34,698 bases of DNA from a virus. Positions 14,122 to 20,999 of the stretch are shown here, piece by piece. The notes beneath the pieces were generated by a model that did no database searches, was not told where the DNA came from, and was given only the letters and a program-made list of their open reading frames with translations. Positions within the stretch are counted from its first letter, which is position 1; every line of letters begins with the position of its first letter. The stretch spans positions 1 through 34,698 of IMG/VR virus record IMGVR_UViG_3300020159_001775; one strand, given 5' to 3'. A program made the position numbers and the translations under genes.

Positions 14122-14594
14122 TTCTTTTTCTCCAGACCCCACACACCACCCTCTGGTGGCTTTGCTGCTTCATTAAGTGATTTTACGAATTCTTTTGGTA
14201 TCTCGCACTCACCACCAGGTAGAAACTTCGTGTCGAACTTGACAACTTCACGATCAACGTATTTGATTACTTCTTCGCCTTTTTCTTTTATCACTTTTTG
14301 CTGAGTAACAACTTTTTCAACAATTTTTACAGACTCTTTTGCACCTTCAGCCTCTGCTGCTGCAAGTTTTACTTCCAACTCTCTGACCCTGGCAATCCAA
14401 GCTTCTTCATTAGAGATCGCACCAGCCATGTATGTGCCAATGGCAACCAGAATTACTGATGCTACTTGTATTGGTGTTCTGTAGACATAAACAAATGGTA
14501 TAAATTTCATCACAAAGGATGCGACAAGCCCCAACAATCCTGCAAAAAAGATTGCGTAGAATATCCAGTTAGGTAACCACTTTAATATCCACAT
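14118..14594 (-). CDS. Inner-membrane spanin (Rz-like)
   Basis: 158 residues. Hydrophobic segments near 8-28 and 42-60 are followed by a coiled coil from about 62 to 110 (VRELEVKLAAAEAEGAKESV, then KIVEKVVTQQ) and a C-terminal part with GGECEIPKEFVKSLNEA. This is the layout of i-spanins, with an additional N-terminal membrane helix. The gene overlaps the o-spanin by four bases, as expected for a separated but linked spanin pair. Confidence 0.8.
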   Translation of the reverse strand: MWILKWLPNWIFYAIFFAGLLGLVASFVMKFIPFVYVYRTPIQVASVILVAIGTYMAGAISNEEAWIARVRELEVKLAAAEAEGAKESVKIVEKVVTQQKVIKEKGEEVIKYVDREVVKFDTKFLPGGECEIPKEFVKSLNEAAKPPEGGVWGLEKKK

Positions 14595-14595
14595 T

Positions 14596-14931
14596 TTACA
14601 TCTTAGATTGTTTACGTTTGTAGAATGACATTACTGGGTTTCTCTTCTTAGAAACACCTGGTTCACCGCCTGCACCGCCGGTGCCAGCAATGTTGCCTGT
14701 GCCTACTGCATTTGTTGGTGCAGCACCCATTGCAACATCTTCTGATACTGATCTCCAACCGCCGCCCATCGATTTATATTTCTTTGATGCCCATGCATTT
14801 GCATAAGCAGAAGGATAAACAGCAAACTTGGATTTGGCAGCAGACTTAGCGCGAGCCCACTTTTCTGGGCTTGTTGGCTTATTTTTCTCTTCTAGATAAT
14901 TTTCTTCGATGAATTGCTTGAGTCTTTTCAT
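14596..14931 (-). CDS. Conserved phage protein with a KWARAKSAAK..YPSAYAN domain
   Basis: 111 residues. Residues about 19-60 (SPEKWARAKSAAKSKFAVYP, SAYANAWASKKYKSMGGGW) form a compact domain that I recall from many tailed phages, probably the one catalogued as DUF5872. It is followed by a Gly/Thr-rich linker (NAVGTGNIAGTGGAGGEPG) and a basic tail. It resembles the virion-associated small proteins of T4-like phages. The next gene upstream overlaps by four bases and has a similar general character. Confidence 0.7.
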   Translation of the reverse strand: MKRLKQFIEENYLEEKNKPTSPEKWARAKSAAKSKFAVYPSAYANAWASKKYKSMGGGWRSVSEDVAMGAAPTNAVGTGNIAGTGGAGGEPGVSKKRNPVMSFYKRKQSKM

Positions 14932-15272
14932 TTCTTTGTCCTGACAAATATTGGTTTGCCTCTGCGTTCTGGATTTGGATCTTCTCTGCGTTTTCTTTTT
15001 GCAGCCGATGCTCTACCTTCTTTTCCTAATGAATGTGCTTTGGCTGCTGGTAGACACTTTGGCTTTCCTTCACCAGGTTCTCTTGCACAATCACCTTTTA
15101 TATTGCCTTTTGTATCCATTCGAACCCATTTTTGTTTGAACCACTGTCTCAAATCTTCATTAACTTCTTCTTTTACACAACTACCTGGTGAATATGGCTT
15201 TTTACCGGGCACAGGTCTATGGCCTGGCCAGCATCTGCCTTTTTCGTCTAGGTATTGTTTGAATGTTTTCAT
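14928..15272 (-). CDS. Conserved basic phage protein with Gly/Pro/Cys motifs
   Basis: 114 residues. It has an N-terminal YLDEKGRCWPGHRPVPGKKP..SPGSC segment and a C-terminal KGDCAREPGEGKPKCLPAAK..RASAAKRKRREDPNPERRGK segment, each with two cysteines, so a zinc-binding pair is possible (C14/C32 and C62/C73 approximately). Highly basic. This pattern recurs in T4-like phage genomes from memory. Function is not known to me. It overlaps its neighbours by four bases on each side. Confidence 0.7.
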   Translation of the reverse strand: MKTFKQYLDEKGRCWPGHRPVPGKKPYSPGSCVKEEVNEDLRQWFKQKWVRMDTKGNIKGDCAREPGEGKPKCLPAAKAHSLGKEGRASAAKRKRREDPNPERRGKPIFVRTKK

Positions 15273-15655
15273 ATTTTGAGTAATATCTCTGCGACATTAG
15301 GTTCTAAAGGAATTTCTGAAACATGGATGTTCTTTCCTCTTATTCCGTACACAACATCAGGTGCTATGTCAAGATAAGACAGAAAAGTTTTCAAAATATC
15401 ATAATCGCGGTCATCGATCTTATAAAACAATATTCTTGCTGTCACCTTTGGACCAAAAACATTGTTTAATAAGATGATGTGATTTAAAATCAGACGTTCT
15501 TTAAGGGATTTTGTTATCTTATATCTTCTGAATAACCTTTTCAGGTATTTTATTCTTTTGATATCTCCCTCAAATTCAGACATGATACAATGCGGCGAAA
15601 CATATGCCTTCATTGCATACATCATAAAATTGTCTTCATTCAAATCATCAAACAT
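15269..15655 (-). CDS. Conserved phage protein, 128 residues, unknown function
   Basis: Mostly helical protein with a strongly patterned middle part (IKRIKYLKRLFRRYKITKSL, then KERLILNHIILLNNVFGPKV) followed by ARILFYKIDDRDYDILKTFL. From memory, this arrangement is conserved near structural genes in T4-like phages. It begins just downstream of the terminator of the Ig-like gene, so it needs readthrough or its own promoter. None is obvious in the 39-base gap. Confidence 0.7.
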   Translation of the reverse strand: MFDDLNEDNFMMYAMKAYVSPHCIMSEFEGDIKRIKYLKRLFRRYKITKSLKERLILNHIILLNNVFGPKVTARILFYKIDDRDYDILKTFLSYLDIAPDVVYGIRGKNIHVSEIPLEPNVAEILLKI

Positions 15656-15660
15656 CTTGT

Positions 15661-15687
15661 AAAAAGGGGATGGCTTTCACCATCCCC
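15661..15687 (-). terminator. Strong intrinsic terminator after the Ig-like gene
   Basis: On the minus strand GGGGATGG and CCATCCCC pair perfectly (8 bp, six G-C) around a TGAAAG loop, followed directly by five T. It lies eight bases after the stop of the Ig-like protein gene and is the only clear intrinsic terminator I see in the window. Confidence 0.9.
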
Positions 15688-15694
15688 AATTCAA

Positions 15695-16384
15695 TTACAT
15701 AATTGTAATTGTTGCGTTTGCAGATGTTGCGGATACGCCTTGATCTGCGGCAGTAACGACTGCGCGTAACACATAAGCGTTTGCGGTTGCATTATATGGA
15801 TATACCAACAATGAACCTGTTGTTCCACCAAGATAACCTGTTGCCGTTGGTGTGTTGTTTGCAACGTTTGTCCAACCCAGGCTGCCTGTGTTGCTGTTGA
15901 CTTGCCACTGATAAGACAGTGTTGCGGATGTATTTCCAACTAGTGCAGGCGAAACAGTGAATGTTGCGAAATTAGCATTAGAAGTACTGGATGTGACTGT
16001 TGCATTAGATGGACCAGTCAGAGTGATTCCAACGTTTGCATATATCTGAGCATCACCATCTGGAGACTTCATTTCACTCAAAGCGACAAGCACTTCTTGT
16101 TGAACTCGCCCAGCGCGACCACCAGATCCTGTAGTTTTCAGAACCCAGCCAGTGTGAATAACACCGTTGCCTGCAACGTCAGCTTCTTGTGCGTCAACAC
16201 CAAACAAACCAATTGTTTCACCTGAGGTGTAAACATCAGCTGTAGTGTTTCCGTAGAGAAGTGCTACGTTAGCGGCAGTTGGTGCTGCAGCCACAGCTTT
16301 TACATCAGCTGCATTTACTATTGTTGAGTTAACTGCCCAGTAAGGCGCGTTAGCTGCATTATCGTTATTTCCCCAAGATGACAT
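15695..16384 (-). CDS. Probable virion protein with C-terminal Ig-like domain
   Basis: 229 residues. The N-terminus (MSSWGNNDNAANAPYWAVNS) and a following region up to about 105 are typical, from memory, of an abundant structural protein in T4-like cyanophages. Residues about 117-229 are Thr/Ser/Asn/Ala-rich beta strands with YQWQVN (158-163) and LRAVVTA, an Ig-like fold. The gene has a strong GGAG ribosome-binding site, a late-promoter-like box 33 bases upstream and a strong terminator behind it, all pointing to high late expression. It may decorate the capsid or another surface part and could be a target of the glycosyltransferases. Confidence 0.8.
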   Translation of the reverse strand: MSSWGNNDNAANAPYWAVNSTIVNAADVKAVAAAPTAANVALLYGNTTADVYTSGETIGLFGVDAQEADVAGNGVIHTGWVLKTTGSGGRAGRVQQEVLVALSEMKSPDGDAQIYANVGITLTGPSNATVTSSTSNANFATFTVSPALVGNTSATLSYQWQVNSNTGSLGWTNVANNTPTATGYLGGTTGSLLVYPYNATANAYVLRAVVTAADQGVSATSANATITIM

Positions 16385-16398
16385 TTATATTCTCCTTT

Positions 16399-16425
16399 TA
16401 ACCTGTGGGTTATGTTCTATTTATC
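16399..16425 (-). promoter_or_regulatory. Late-promoter-like GATAAATA and leader hairpin before the Ig-like gene
   Basis: GATAAATA at 16425-16418 fits the NATAAATA late box of T4-like phages (T4: TATAAATA) and contains the TAA stop of the upstream gene. A small hairpin, TAACC-CACA-GGTTA, at 16412-16399 would be in the leader. The GGAG ribosome-binding site then lies eight bases before the ATG at 16384. Confidence 0.5.
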
Positions 16426-17401
16426 TCTTTACTTTTCCTGGCTTGGCACGCATCATTGGATCAATTTCGATGGTGTCTCTTTGTGTACCAGTCATTGTCT
16501 TTCCACCACTGAGAACGGCTGCAGCAAATGGTTTTTCACCAAATTTCGCACCTTTATCTTCTTTTTCGTGATCGTATAGTTCCTCTTTGACATCCTTGAC
16601 ACGTTTCTTCTTGTAAATCGACTTAATCATTCTTGCTGATTTAGTCATTTCACGTTTTCTCTTTGGTACAGAATCGGTATCAACTTCTGATCCTACAGTC
16701 TGTGTTGCAGCCATAGAATCTTGATATTTGTCTTCATCAATCTTCAGACGTTTTCTTCTCCAAATTTCAGAACGAGATTGTGCTTTCTTTTCCCATTCTT
16801 TCTTTGCTTCGTCCGTTTGTTCTGAAAGAACTTCATCAATTTCAAAGTGTTCTTTTAGTCTTGTGACAAAGTTATAGTCCTTCATTGTCAGAACGCCTTT
16901 GTTGCGAATCTGTATCAACTTGGTTACAACTTTGTGTAAGTCCATATCAGTCTTGGCATCTTCACGTGCATATTCCAACACCCTGATCAGAAATGGAATG
17001 TCAAACATTACAACATCTCTTTTGTCAACAGCTTCAGAGTGTAATTTTGTACCATGAATGCCATTGGTTGTTATTTCTTTACCAAAGTGTGCAGACTTCT
17101 TCAGTTGGTGTTGTCTTTTGGCCGCAGGCGTATGTGCGGTTGTCATGTTCTCTTTTTGCAACTCAGAGGCATGAGAATTTTTCCAATTTATAAATGAATT
17201 GGACTTTGCATGTGAAACTTTAATATCCCTGTTCACATACTTAGGATTCAAACCTCTGGATAAAAGATATCTATCGAGAGCTGCATCTTCTGTGACATTA
17301 TATTTTGCGGACCATGGTTCCATAGGATCTGTGCCGAAAGATGGCTTTTCGGTAACAGTCTTTTTGACAATTTCTTTTATTTTAGATGCAGTCTTATTCA
17401 T
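16421..17401 (-). CDS. Large charged protein, probable virion component
   Basis: 326 residues, rich in Lys and Glu. The middle part DIPFLIRVLEYAREDAKTDM and KVVTKLIQIRNKGVLTMKDY (about 133-175) looks like a folded helical core. The rest is likely extended (KKAQSRSEIWRRKRLKIDED, SVPKRKREMTKSARMIKSIY). Related proteins appear, from memory, beside structural genes in T4-like phages. It starts one base after the 262-residue gene. Its stop codon is part of the next gene's late-promoter-like box. No enzymatic motif seen. Confidence 0.65.
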   Translation of the reverse strand: MNKTASKIKEIVKKTVTEKPSFGTDPMEPWSAKYNVTEDAALDRYLLSRGLNPKYVNRDIKVSHAKSNSFINWKNSHASELQKENMTTAHTPAAKRQHQLKKSAHFGKEITTNGIHGTKLHSEAVDKRDVVMFDIPFLIRVLEYAREDAKTDMDLHKVVTKLIQIRNKGVLTMKDYNFVTRLKEHFEIDEVLSEQTDEAKKEWEKKAQSRSEIWRRKRLKIDEDKYQDSMAATQTVGSEVDTDSVPKRKREMTKSARMIKSIYKKKRVKDVKEELYDHEKEDKGAKFGEKPFAAAVLSGGKTMTGTQRDTIEIDPMMRAKPGKVKR

Positions 17402-17402
17402 T

Positions 17403-18191
17403 TTACTTAGTTTTTAAGTCTTTAGAAATCTTCTTCATTGCTGCACCGGCAACTTCTTTAATTTTATTCATTGGTGAAGAAGTGGTGTTTGCACCTGTAA
17501 CGAAAGGTACAGTATCACCTTCTGGACGTTTACCTTCTTCAATCGTTTCTTCTTTCATAGCATTCTTTGTTGCAGTTGCATACATGACAGACTTAGCACG
17601 CTCACCGTAACGAGCCTTGAAACCTTTTAGAGATTTTTTCATGCCTTTGACGATGCGTTCTCTCTCTGTTGTCTCACCAGAAGTCATTTCGCGTTCTTGC
17701 ACTTGTTCAACTTCTTCTGATGTTGGTTTAACACCAGTGACACGGTGATGAGCTCTCATCAAGTCTTCTTGATCTTTCTTGGGATTTTTACCAGGAAGAC
17801 TTGCCATTTTTTTGGCAATGTAAGACTTGACAGTTGACTTTTTCAGTTCATCAATCTGTTCAACTTCTTCTTTTTGTGTTTTTTCAGCTGGTTCATATTT
17901 TTCTGGCTTTTTTGTGTATCTTACTACACCAGGTTTAACTTCTCTTTTGTCAAATTTGCCGGTGCCCATTTCTTGTCTCTCTCTTTCGGCACGTTCTTTT
18001 CCGGCTTTGAGCATGTCATCCCAGCCTTCTTTTACTTCTGGCTTTTCACCACGGAGAATTTTAAAATCGTGAGAGTCGATTTTGTTATTCTTGTTCTTAT
18101 CGATCTTGTGCTGATTGCCTTTTAGTGCTTCTTGTTGTAAAATATCTTTTACTGCATCAGCAACAGGGTCTTGTTTTTTTAAATTGATCAT
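17403..18191 (-). CDS. Charged probable virion protein with EF-hand-like loop
   Basis: 262 residues. An EF-hand-type loop DKNKNNKIDSHD lies at 31-42, with calcium ligands at loop positions 1, 3, 5, 9 and 12. A repeated element KEEVEQIDELKKST (about 107-120) is shared with the 311-residue protein next door. The C-terminal part contains KARYGERAKSVMYATATKNAM, a motif I recall from many T4-like marine phage virion proteins. Most of the chain looks disordered. It may act as a scaffold or linker. A NATAAATA box lies 40 bases upstream of the ATG. Confidence 0.65.
   Translation of the reverse strand: MINLKKQDPVADAVKDILQQEALKGNQHKIDKNKNNKIDSHDFKILRGEKPEVKEGWDDMLKAGKERAERERQEMGTGKFDKREVKPGVVRYTKKPEKYEPAEKTQKEEVEQIDELKKSTVKSYIAKKMASLPGKNPKKDQEDLMRAHHRVTGVKPTSEEVEQVQEREMTSGETTERERIVKGMKKSLKGFKARYGERAKSVMYATATKNAMKEETIEEGKRPEGDTVPFVTGANTTSSPMNKIKEVAGAAMKKISKDLKTK
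17839..17873 (-). repeat. 35-bp direct repeat, copy 1 (codes for EEVEQIDELKK)
   Basis: An exact 35-base match to 18908-18942, in the same reading frame of two adjacent genes. On the minus strand it encodes the EEVEQIDELKK element. Identity continues at protein level on both sides (KEEVEQIDELKKST) with silent or near-silent differences. Confidence 0.85.
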
Positions 18192-18204
18192 TGTTGTTCT
18201 CCGT

Positions 18205-19140
18205 TTAGCAATTCCATTTGCGTAGTGACTTATTTATTCTAGAGTTTGGATCTTTTGCCGTTTTAGCAGAAGTCAAACGTTTCTTCATTCCCGACATTCT
18301 AGCACAAAAAGATTTGCGTCTATTTGCTGCTTTGGAACCTGGTTTTAGTTTTGATGGTTTAGTTGTGACAGCCATCGATAATTTTGATCCTGGGTTTGCA
18401 CGGCGATATGACATGATGCCTTTTTTGTTCAAACCGCCAGCTTCAGATTTACCTTCTTTGCGTTGCCATGCTGGTGTGGCTTCGTCCAATTCAACTTCTT
18501 CGCTGACCTTTTCATTTTTGCTTGACATGTAACCAGCAACAGTCTCCATGTAATCGGCAGCTAGAGTGACTTTAGATTGAACCCAACCAGGCAATTGCAT
18601 TTCTGGATCTTTTACTATGTCGCGCATCGTGCTAATTGAACGCTGAATCTGATCCAGTTGATTCATAACCATACTGCCTTCATCGTCAAGTTCTTTGCCC
18701 ATTGCGATTGCAACATGATTCTCTTCAACCCGTTCGACTTCTTCTTTAGATAAACGATCAATCGCCTTATTGAGGCCAGATTGTCGCTTCATTGCCATTT
18801 TATCATCTTTCAATCGTTCGGGGTCTTTTTCGGAACGATTTCCTGCTGAAAAAGAATGATAAGACACATCATCTGCTGCTTTTTTTGCATAAGAACTTAG
18901 TGTGGATTTTTTCAGTTCATCAATCTGTTCAACTTCTTCTTTCATGCTTTTTAGGTTTTCACATTGTGTCTTAAAGTGATTACTCTTTGCCATATGCAGT
19001 GCGTGGCCATCACGGTCACCCATCATTAAAGCAGCTTCAGCTTTCTCTTGGTGTTCGTCAGCCATTTCTTCGTGATGATCGATCTGTCTTTTCAGTTCGT
19101 CATTTTCTTTTTCTTTGGCAAAGTCTAGGAATGATTTCAT
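18205..19140 (-). CDS. Charged probable virion protein with conserved basic C-terminal domain
   Basis: 311 residues. The N-terminal helix (KRQIDHHEEMADEHQEKAEA) is followed by the KEEVEQIDELKKST element near 67-80, which is shared with the neighbour, and shorter echoes (KEEVERVEE, SEEVELDEATPAWQRKEG). The last ~90 residues (AWQRKEGKSEAGGLNKKG, RRKSFCARMSGMKKRLTSAK, PNSRINKSLRKWNC) form a basic domain that I recall from many phages and probably corresponds to DUF6321. Its role is unknown. It overlaps the upstream gene by four bases. Confidence 0.7.
   Translation of the reverse strand: MKSFLDFAKEKENDELKRQIDHHEEMADEHQEKAEAALMMGDRDGHALHMAKSNHFKTQCENLKSMKEEVEQIDELKKSTLSSYAKKAADDVSYHSFSAGNRSEKDPERLKDDKMAMKRQSGLNKAIDRLSKEEVERVEENHVAIAMGKELDDEGSMVMNQLDQIQRSISTMRDIVKDPEMQLPGWVQSKVTLAADYMETVAGYMSSKNEKVSEEVELDEATPAWQRKEGKSEAGGLNKKGIMSYRRANPGSKLSMAVTTKPSKLKPGSKAANRRKSFCARMSGMKKRLTSAKTAKDPNSRINKSLRKWNC
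18231..18238 (-). promoter_or_regulatory. Late-promoter-like AATAAATA
   Basis: AATAAATA on the minus strand, inside the 3' end of the 311-residue gene and 40 bases before the ATG of the 262-residue gene. It matches the NATAAATA late box and has a suitable distance, but intragenic A/T-rich matches can arise by chance. Confidence 0.35.
18908..18942 (-). repeat. 35-bp direct repeat, copy 2 (codes for EEVEQIDELKK)
   Basis: Exact copy of 17839-17873, about 1.07 kb away in the neighbouring gene and in the same coding frame. The length and identity exceed what a shared short peptide motif alone would require, which suggests recent duplication or gene conversion. Confidence 0.85.
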
Positions 19141-20999
19141 TTCTTTTTCTTTTTCTTTGAAATTGTTATACCAATATTGTCTTTTGGACTTTGAATTGGC
19201 TCTTTGTTTGTCGCACCGTTTAAAACACCAGCAACACCCATTTCATTGTCGCCTGGATCCATAAAAGACTCTTTTAGACGATTTCTAAAAGAAGCAAAAT
19301 TAGTTTCTTCTCTATACGTTACATCCCCCAGACCAGACATAGGATAAACTGTGCCTTGCTGGCGTGTATCGAATTCTGGACCGATGGTTGTAACGTTTCT
19401 GTGTCTGTAACTAGCAGTCGGAACATTAACCAGTCCCTTCTTCTTTACTTTTTCTTTGTCTTTGCTGAAGTTTGTTTCTTTTGGTTCTGGGAAGTCTTGG
19501 CGGGTTTGCGCGGAGTTTTCTTCGGTGTAGGTTCGGAAGATGTAACTACCGGTTCGCTTGTTGGCGTCCCACTTGATATTGTCGGCGTTGGGGTCTCCTG
19601 CACGATTGTCGGCTGGGATATCGTTTGGACCTGCGGCTCTTGAGCCTGAACCGGCTGATATTTTTGAATATCCAGTGGATGTTTTTCCGGTGTTGCGCTT
19701 GGACTTGTAATTCTCAAAAAATCTAGAATTTTTCTTAACATTTTCATCTTCCTTAAATAATAAACCATATGATTCTGCGATATTGATTTTACCGCGACTT
19801 TCCAACCAAGAGAACGCAATTTCATTATAATTTTTGTTCTCAATGAACCTATTTATTTTTTCGTAGGTGTCAGTAATATCTTCTTCGATTTCCTCAAGAG
19901 ATGAACTGTTGTTGAAATGAATGAAGTTTGAAAAGCTTTGTAAATAAGATTCCTTGCAATTCTGTGCAAGTTTCCACTTATCATGTCTGACAGATTCGGC
20001 AATCATCTTTGCCAGTTTTTCATTTCTCTCTTTGCTGGCTTCGTTTGTGGTGTCAACAAACACCATAGAAGTTTCATAACCCAATTCTTCTAGTTCTTCT
20101 TTGATTGTAAACATTCTGTTATGATCATCAGCAGGACCATTGATAATCAGTGGTCCACGATTGCGAATAGCTTCTCTGCGTTGATCACTAGTCTTCTCGG
20201 ATAACTTTTGTTTATCCATTAAAAGATCAAATGCCTGAACAGAATTAAGTTCGACAGTTTTACTTTCAGCAATTGCTTCACGGATGATGATATCTTTGCC
20301 TGAACCTGGACCACCAGTAACAAAGATAGCCTTGAACAGACCACGATTGAAATCTTCATTTAGACCTAAGCCTTTGCGAACATCACGGAACAACTCTCTC
20401 GCATGATTTTCTGGTACATGAGAAGGAATACCACTTTTGAATCCGGGTTTACTTTTGCCGTCTTTGTCAATATAATCATTGAAACGGTTATTCAGTGCAT
20501 GTTCTCTCATTTTTGATGCGGACATACCTTCTGCACCTTCTGAGTCTGGATCACGATGCCCAGCAGACTTAACTTCTATCTTCTTGAAGTTAAACAGCTT
20601 TCCTGGACCTTCTCCGTTGTATTGATTCAGTTTAGTTTCATATTCTGGAATACGATCCGATCCTGCAACCATAACTAAATGGTCATGGCCAGCAGCATGT
20701 AGTGCAGCTGCGTGTTGCAAGAAAGTTGGTTTTTCTTTACTTGAAGCTGATAAATTTGTATTTGGAAAGAATCTTTTTGCATGTTTGAGTTTTTTTGCAA
20801 CTTCTAAAGGATTCTTCTTTGCATCAACCGTGTGTGAAATTATAACATGGTGAGGTGCATTGTAATCTTTTGCAATATCTTTAACTCTTTGAACCAACTT
20901 CTCATGCCCAATGGTGGGAGGATTCATACGACCAAAAGCCATCACCACAGGACTATGTGTCTGTTCGTCTTCTTTAACTTTTTCTAAAAACTTTTTCAT
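19137..20999 (-). CDS. NadR-like fusion: nucleotidyltransferase plus P-loop kinase-like domain plus structural-type tail
   Basis: 620 residues in three parts. (1) About 15-170: HIGH-type nucleotidyltransferase with GRMNPPTIGH at 23-32 and MSASKMRE at 159-166, the counterpart of the ISSTxxR motif, as in NMN adenylyltransferases. (2) About 222-390: P-loop domain with FVTGGPGSGKD at 226-236 and MVFVDTTNEASKERN. The residue after the P-loop lysine is Asp instead of Ser/Thr. (3) About 420-620: Gly/Asn/Asp-rich tail ending in a Lys run, resembling T4-like virion proteins. The order of parts 1 and 2 is that of NadR (NAD salvage), but the P-loop part also resembles polynucleotide-kinase or zeta-type kinases. 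Overlaps both neighbours by four bases. Confidence 0.8.
   Translation of the reverse strand: MKKFLEKVKEDEQTHSPVVMAFGRMNPPTIGHEKLVQRVKDIAKDYNAPHHVIISHTVDAKKNPLEVAKKLKHAKRFFPNTNLSASSKEKPTFLQHAAALHAAGHDHLVMVAGSDRIPEYETKLNQYNGEGPGKLFNFKKIEVKSAGHRDPDSEGAEGMSASKMREHALNNRFNDYIDKDGKSKPGFKSGIPSHVPENHARELFRDVRKGLGLNEDFNRGLFKAIFVTGGPGSGKDIIIREAIAESKTVELNSVQAFDLLMDKQKLSEKTSDQRREAIRNRGPLIINGPADDHNRMFTIKEELEELGYETSMVFVDTTNEASKERNEKLAKMIAESVRHDKWKLAQNCKESYLQSFSNFIHFNNSSSLEEIEEDITDTYEKINRFIENKNYNEIAFSWLESRGKINIAESYGLLFKEDENVKKNSRFFENYKSKRNTGKTSTGYSKISAGSGSRAAGPNDIPADNRAGDPNADNIKWDANKRTGSYIFRTYTEENSAQTRQDFPEPKETNFSKDKEKVKKKGLVNVPTASYRHRNVTTIGPEFDTRQQGTVYPMSGLGDVTYREETNFASFRNRLKESFMDPGDNEMGVAGVLNGATNKEPIQSPKDNIGITISKKKKKK

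Noticed and set aside
15700-15715. AATTAC/GTAATT inverted repeat at the end of the Ig-like gene
   Set aside because: A/T-only short stem overlapping the stop codon; the real terminator follows immediately.
19445-19843. 132-codon open frame on the minus strand inside the 620-residue gene, with a Pro/Thr-rich middle and Lys-rich end
   Set aside because: It lies wholly within the gene in another frame, where the main frame encodes a low-complexity tail with biased codons. There is no convincing ribosome-binding site. The composition follows from the main frame.
19850-19857. AATAAATA match inside the 620-residue gene
   Set aside because: Far from any real gene start; such A/T-rich octamers are expected by chance in this sequence.
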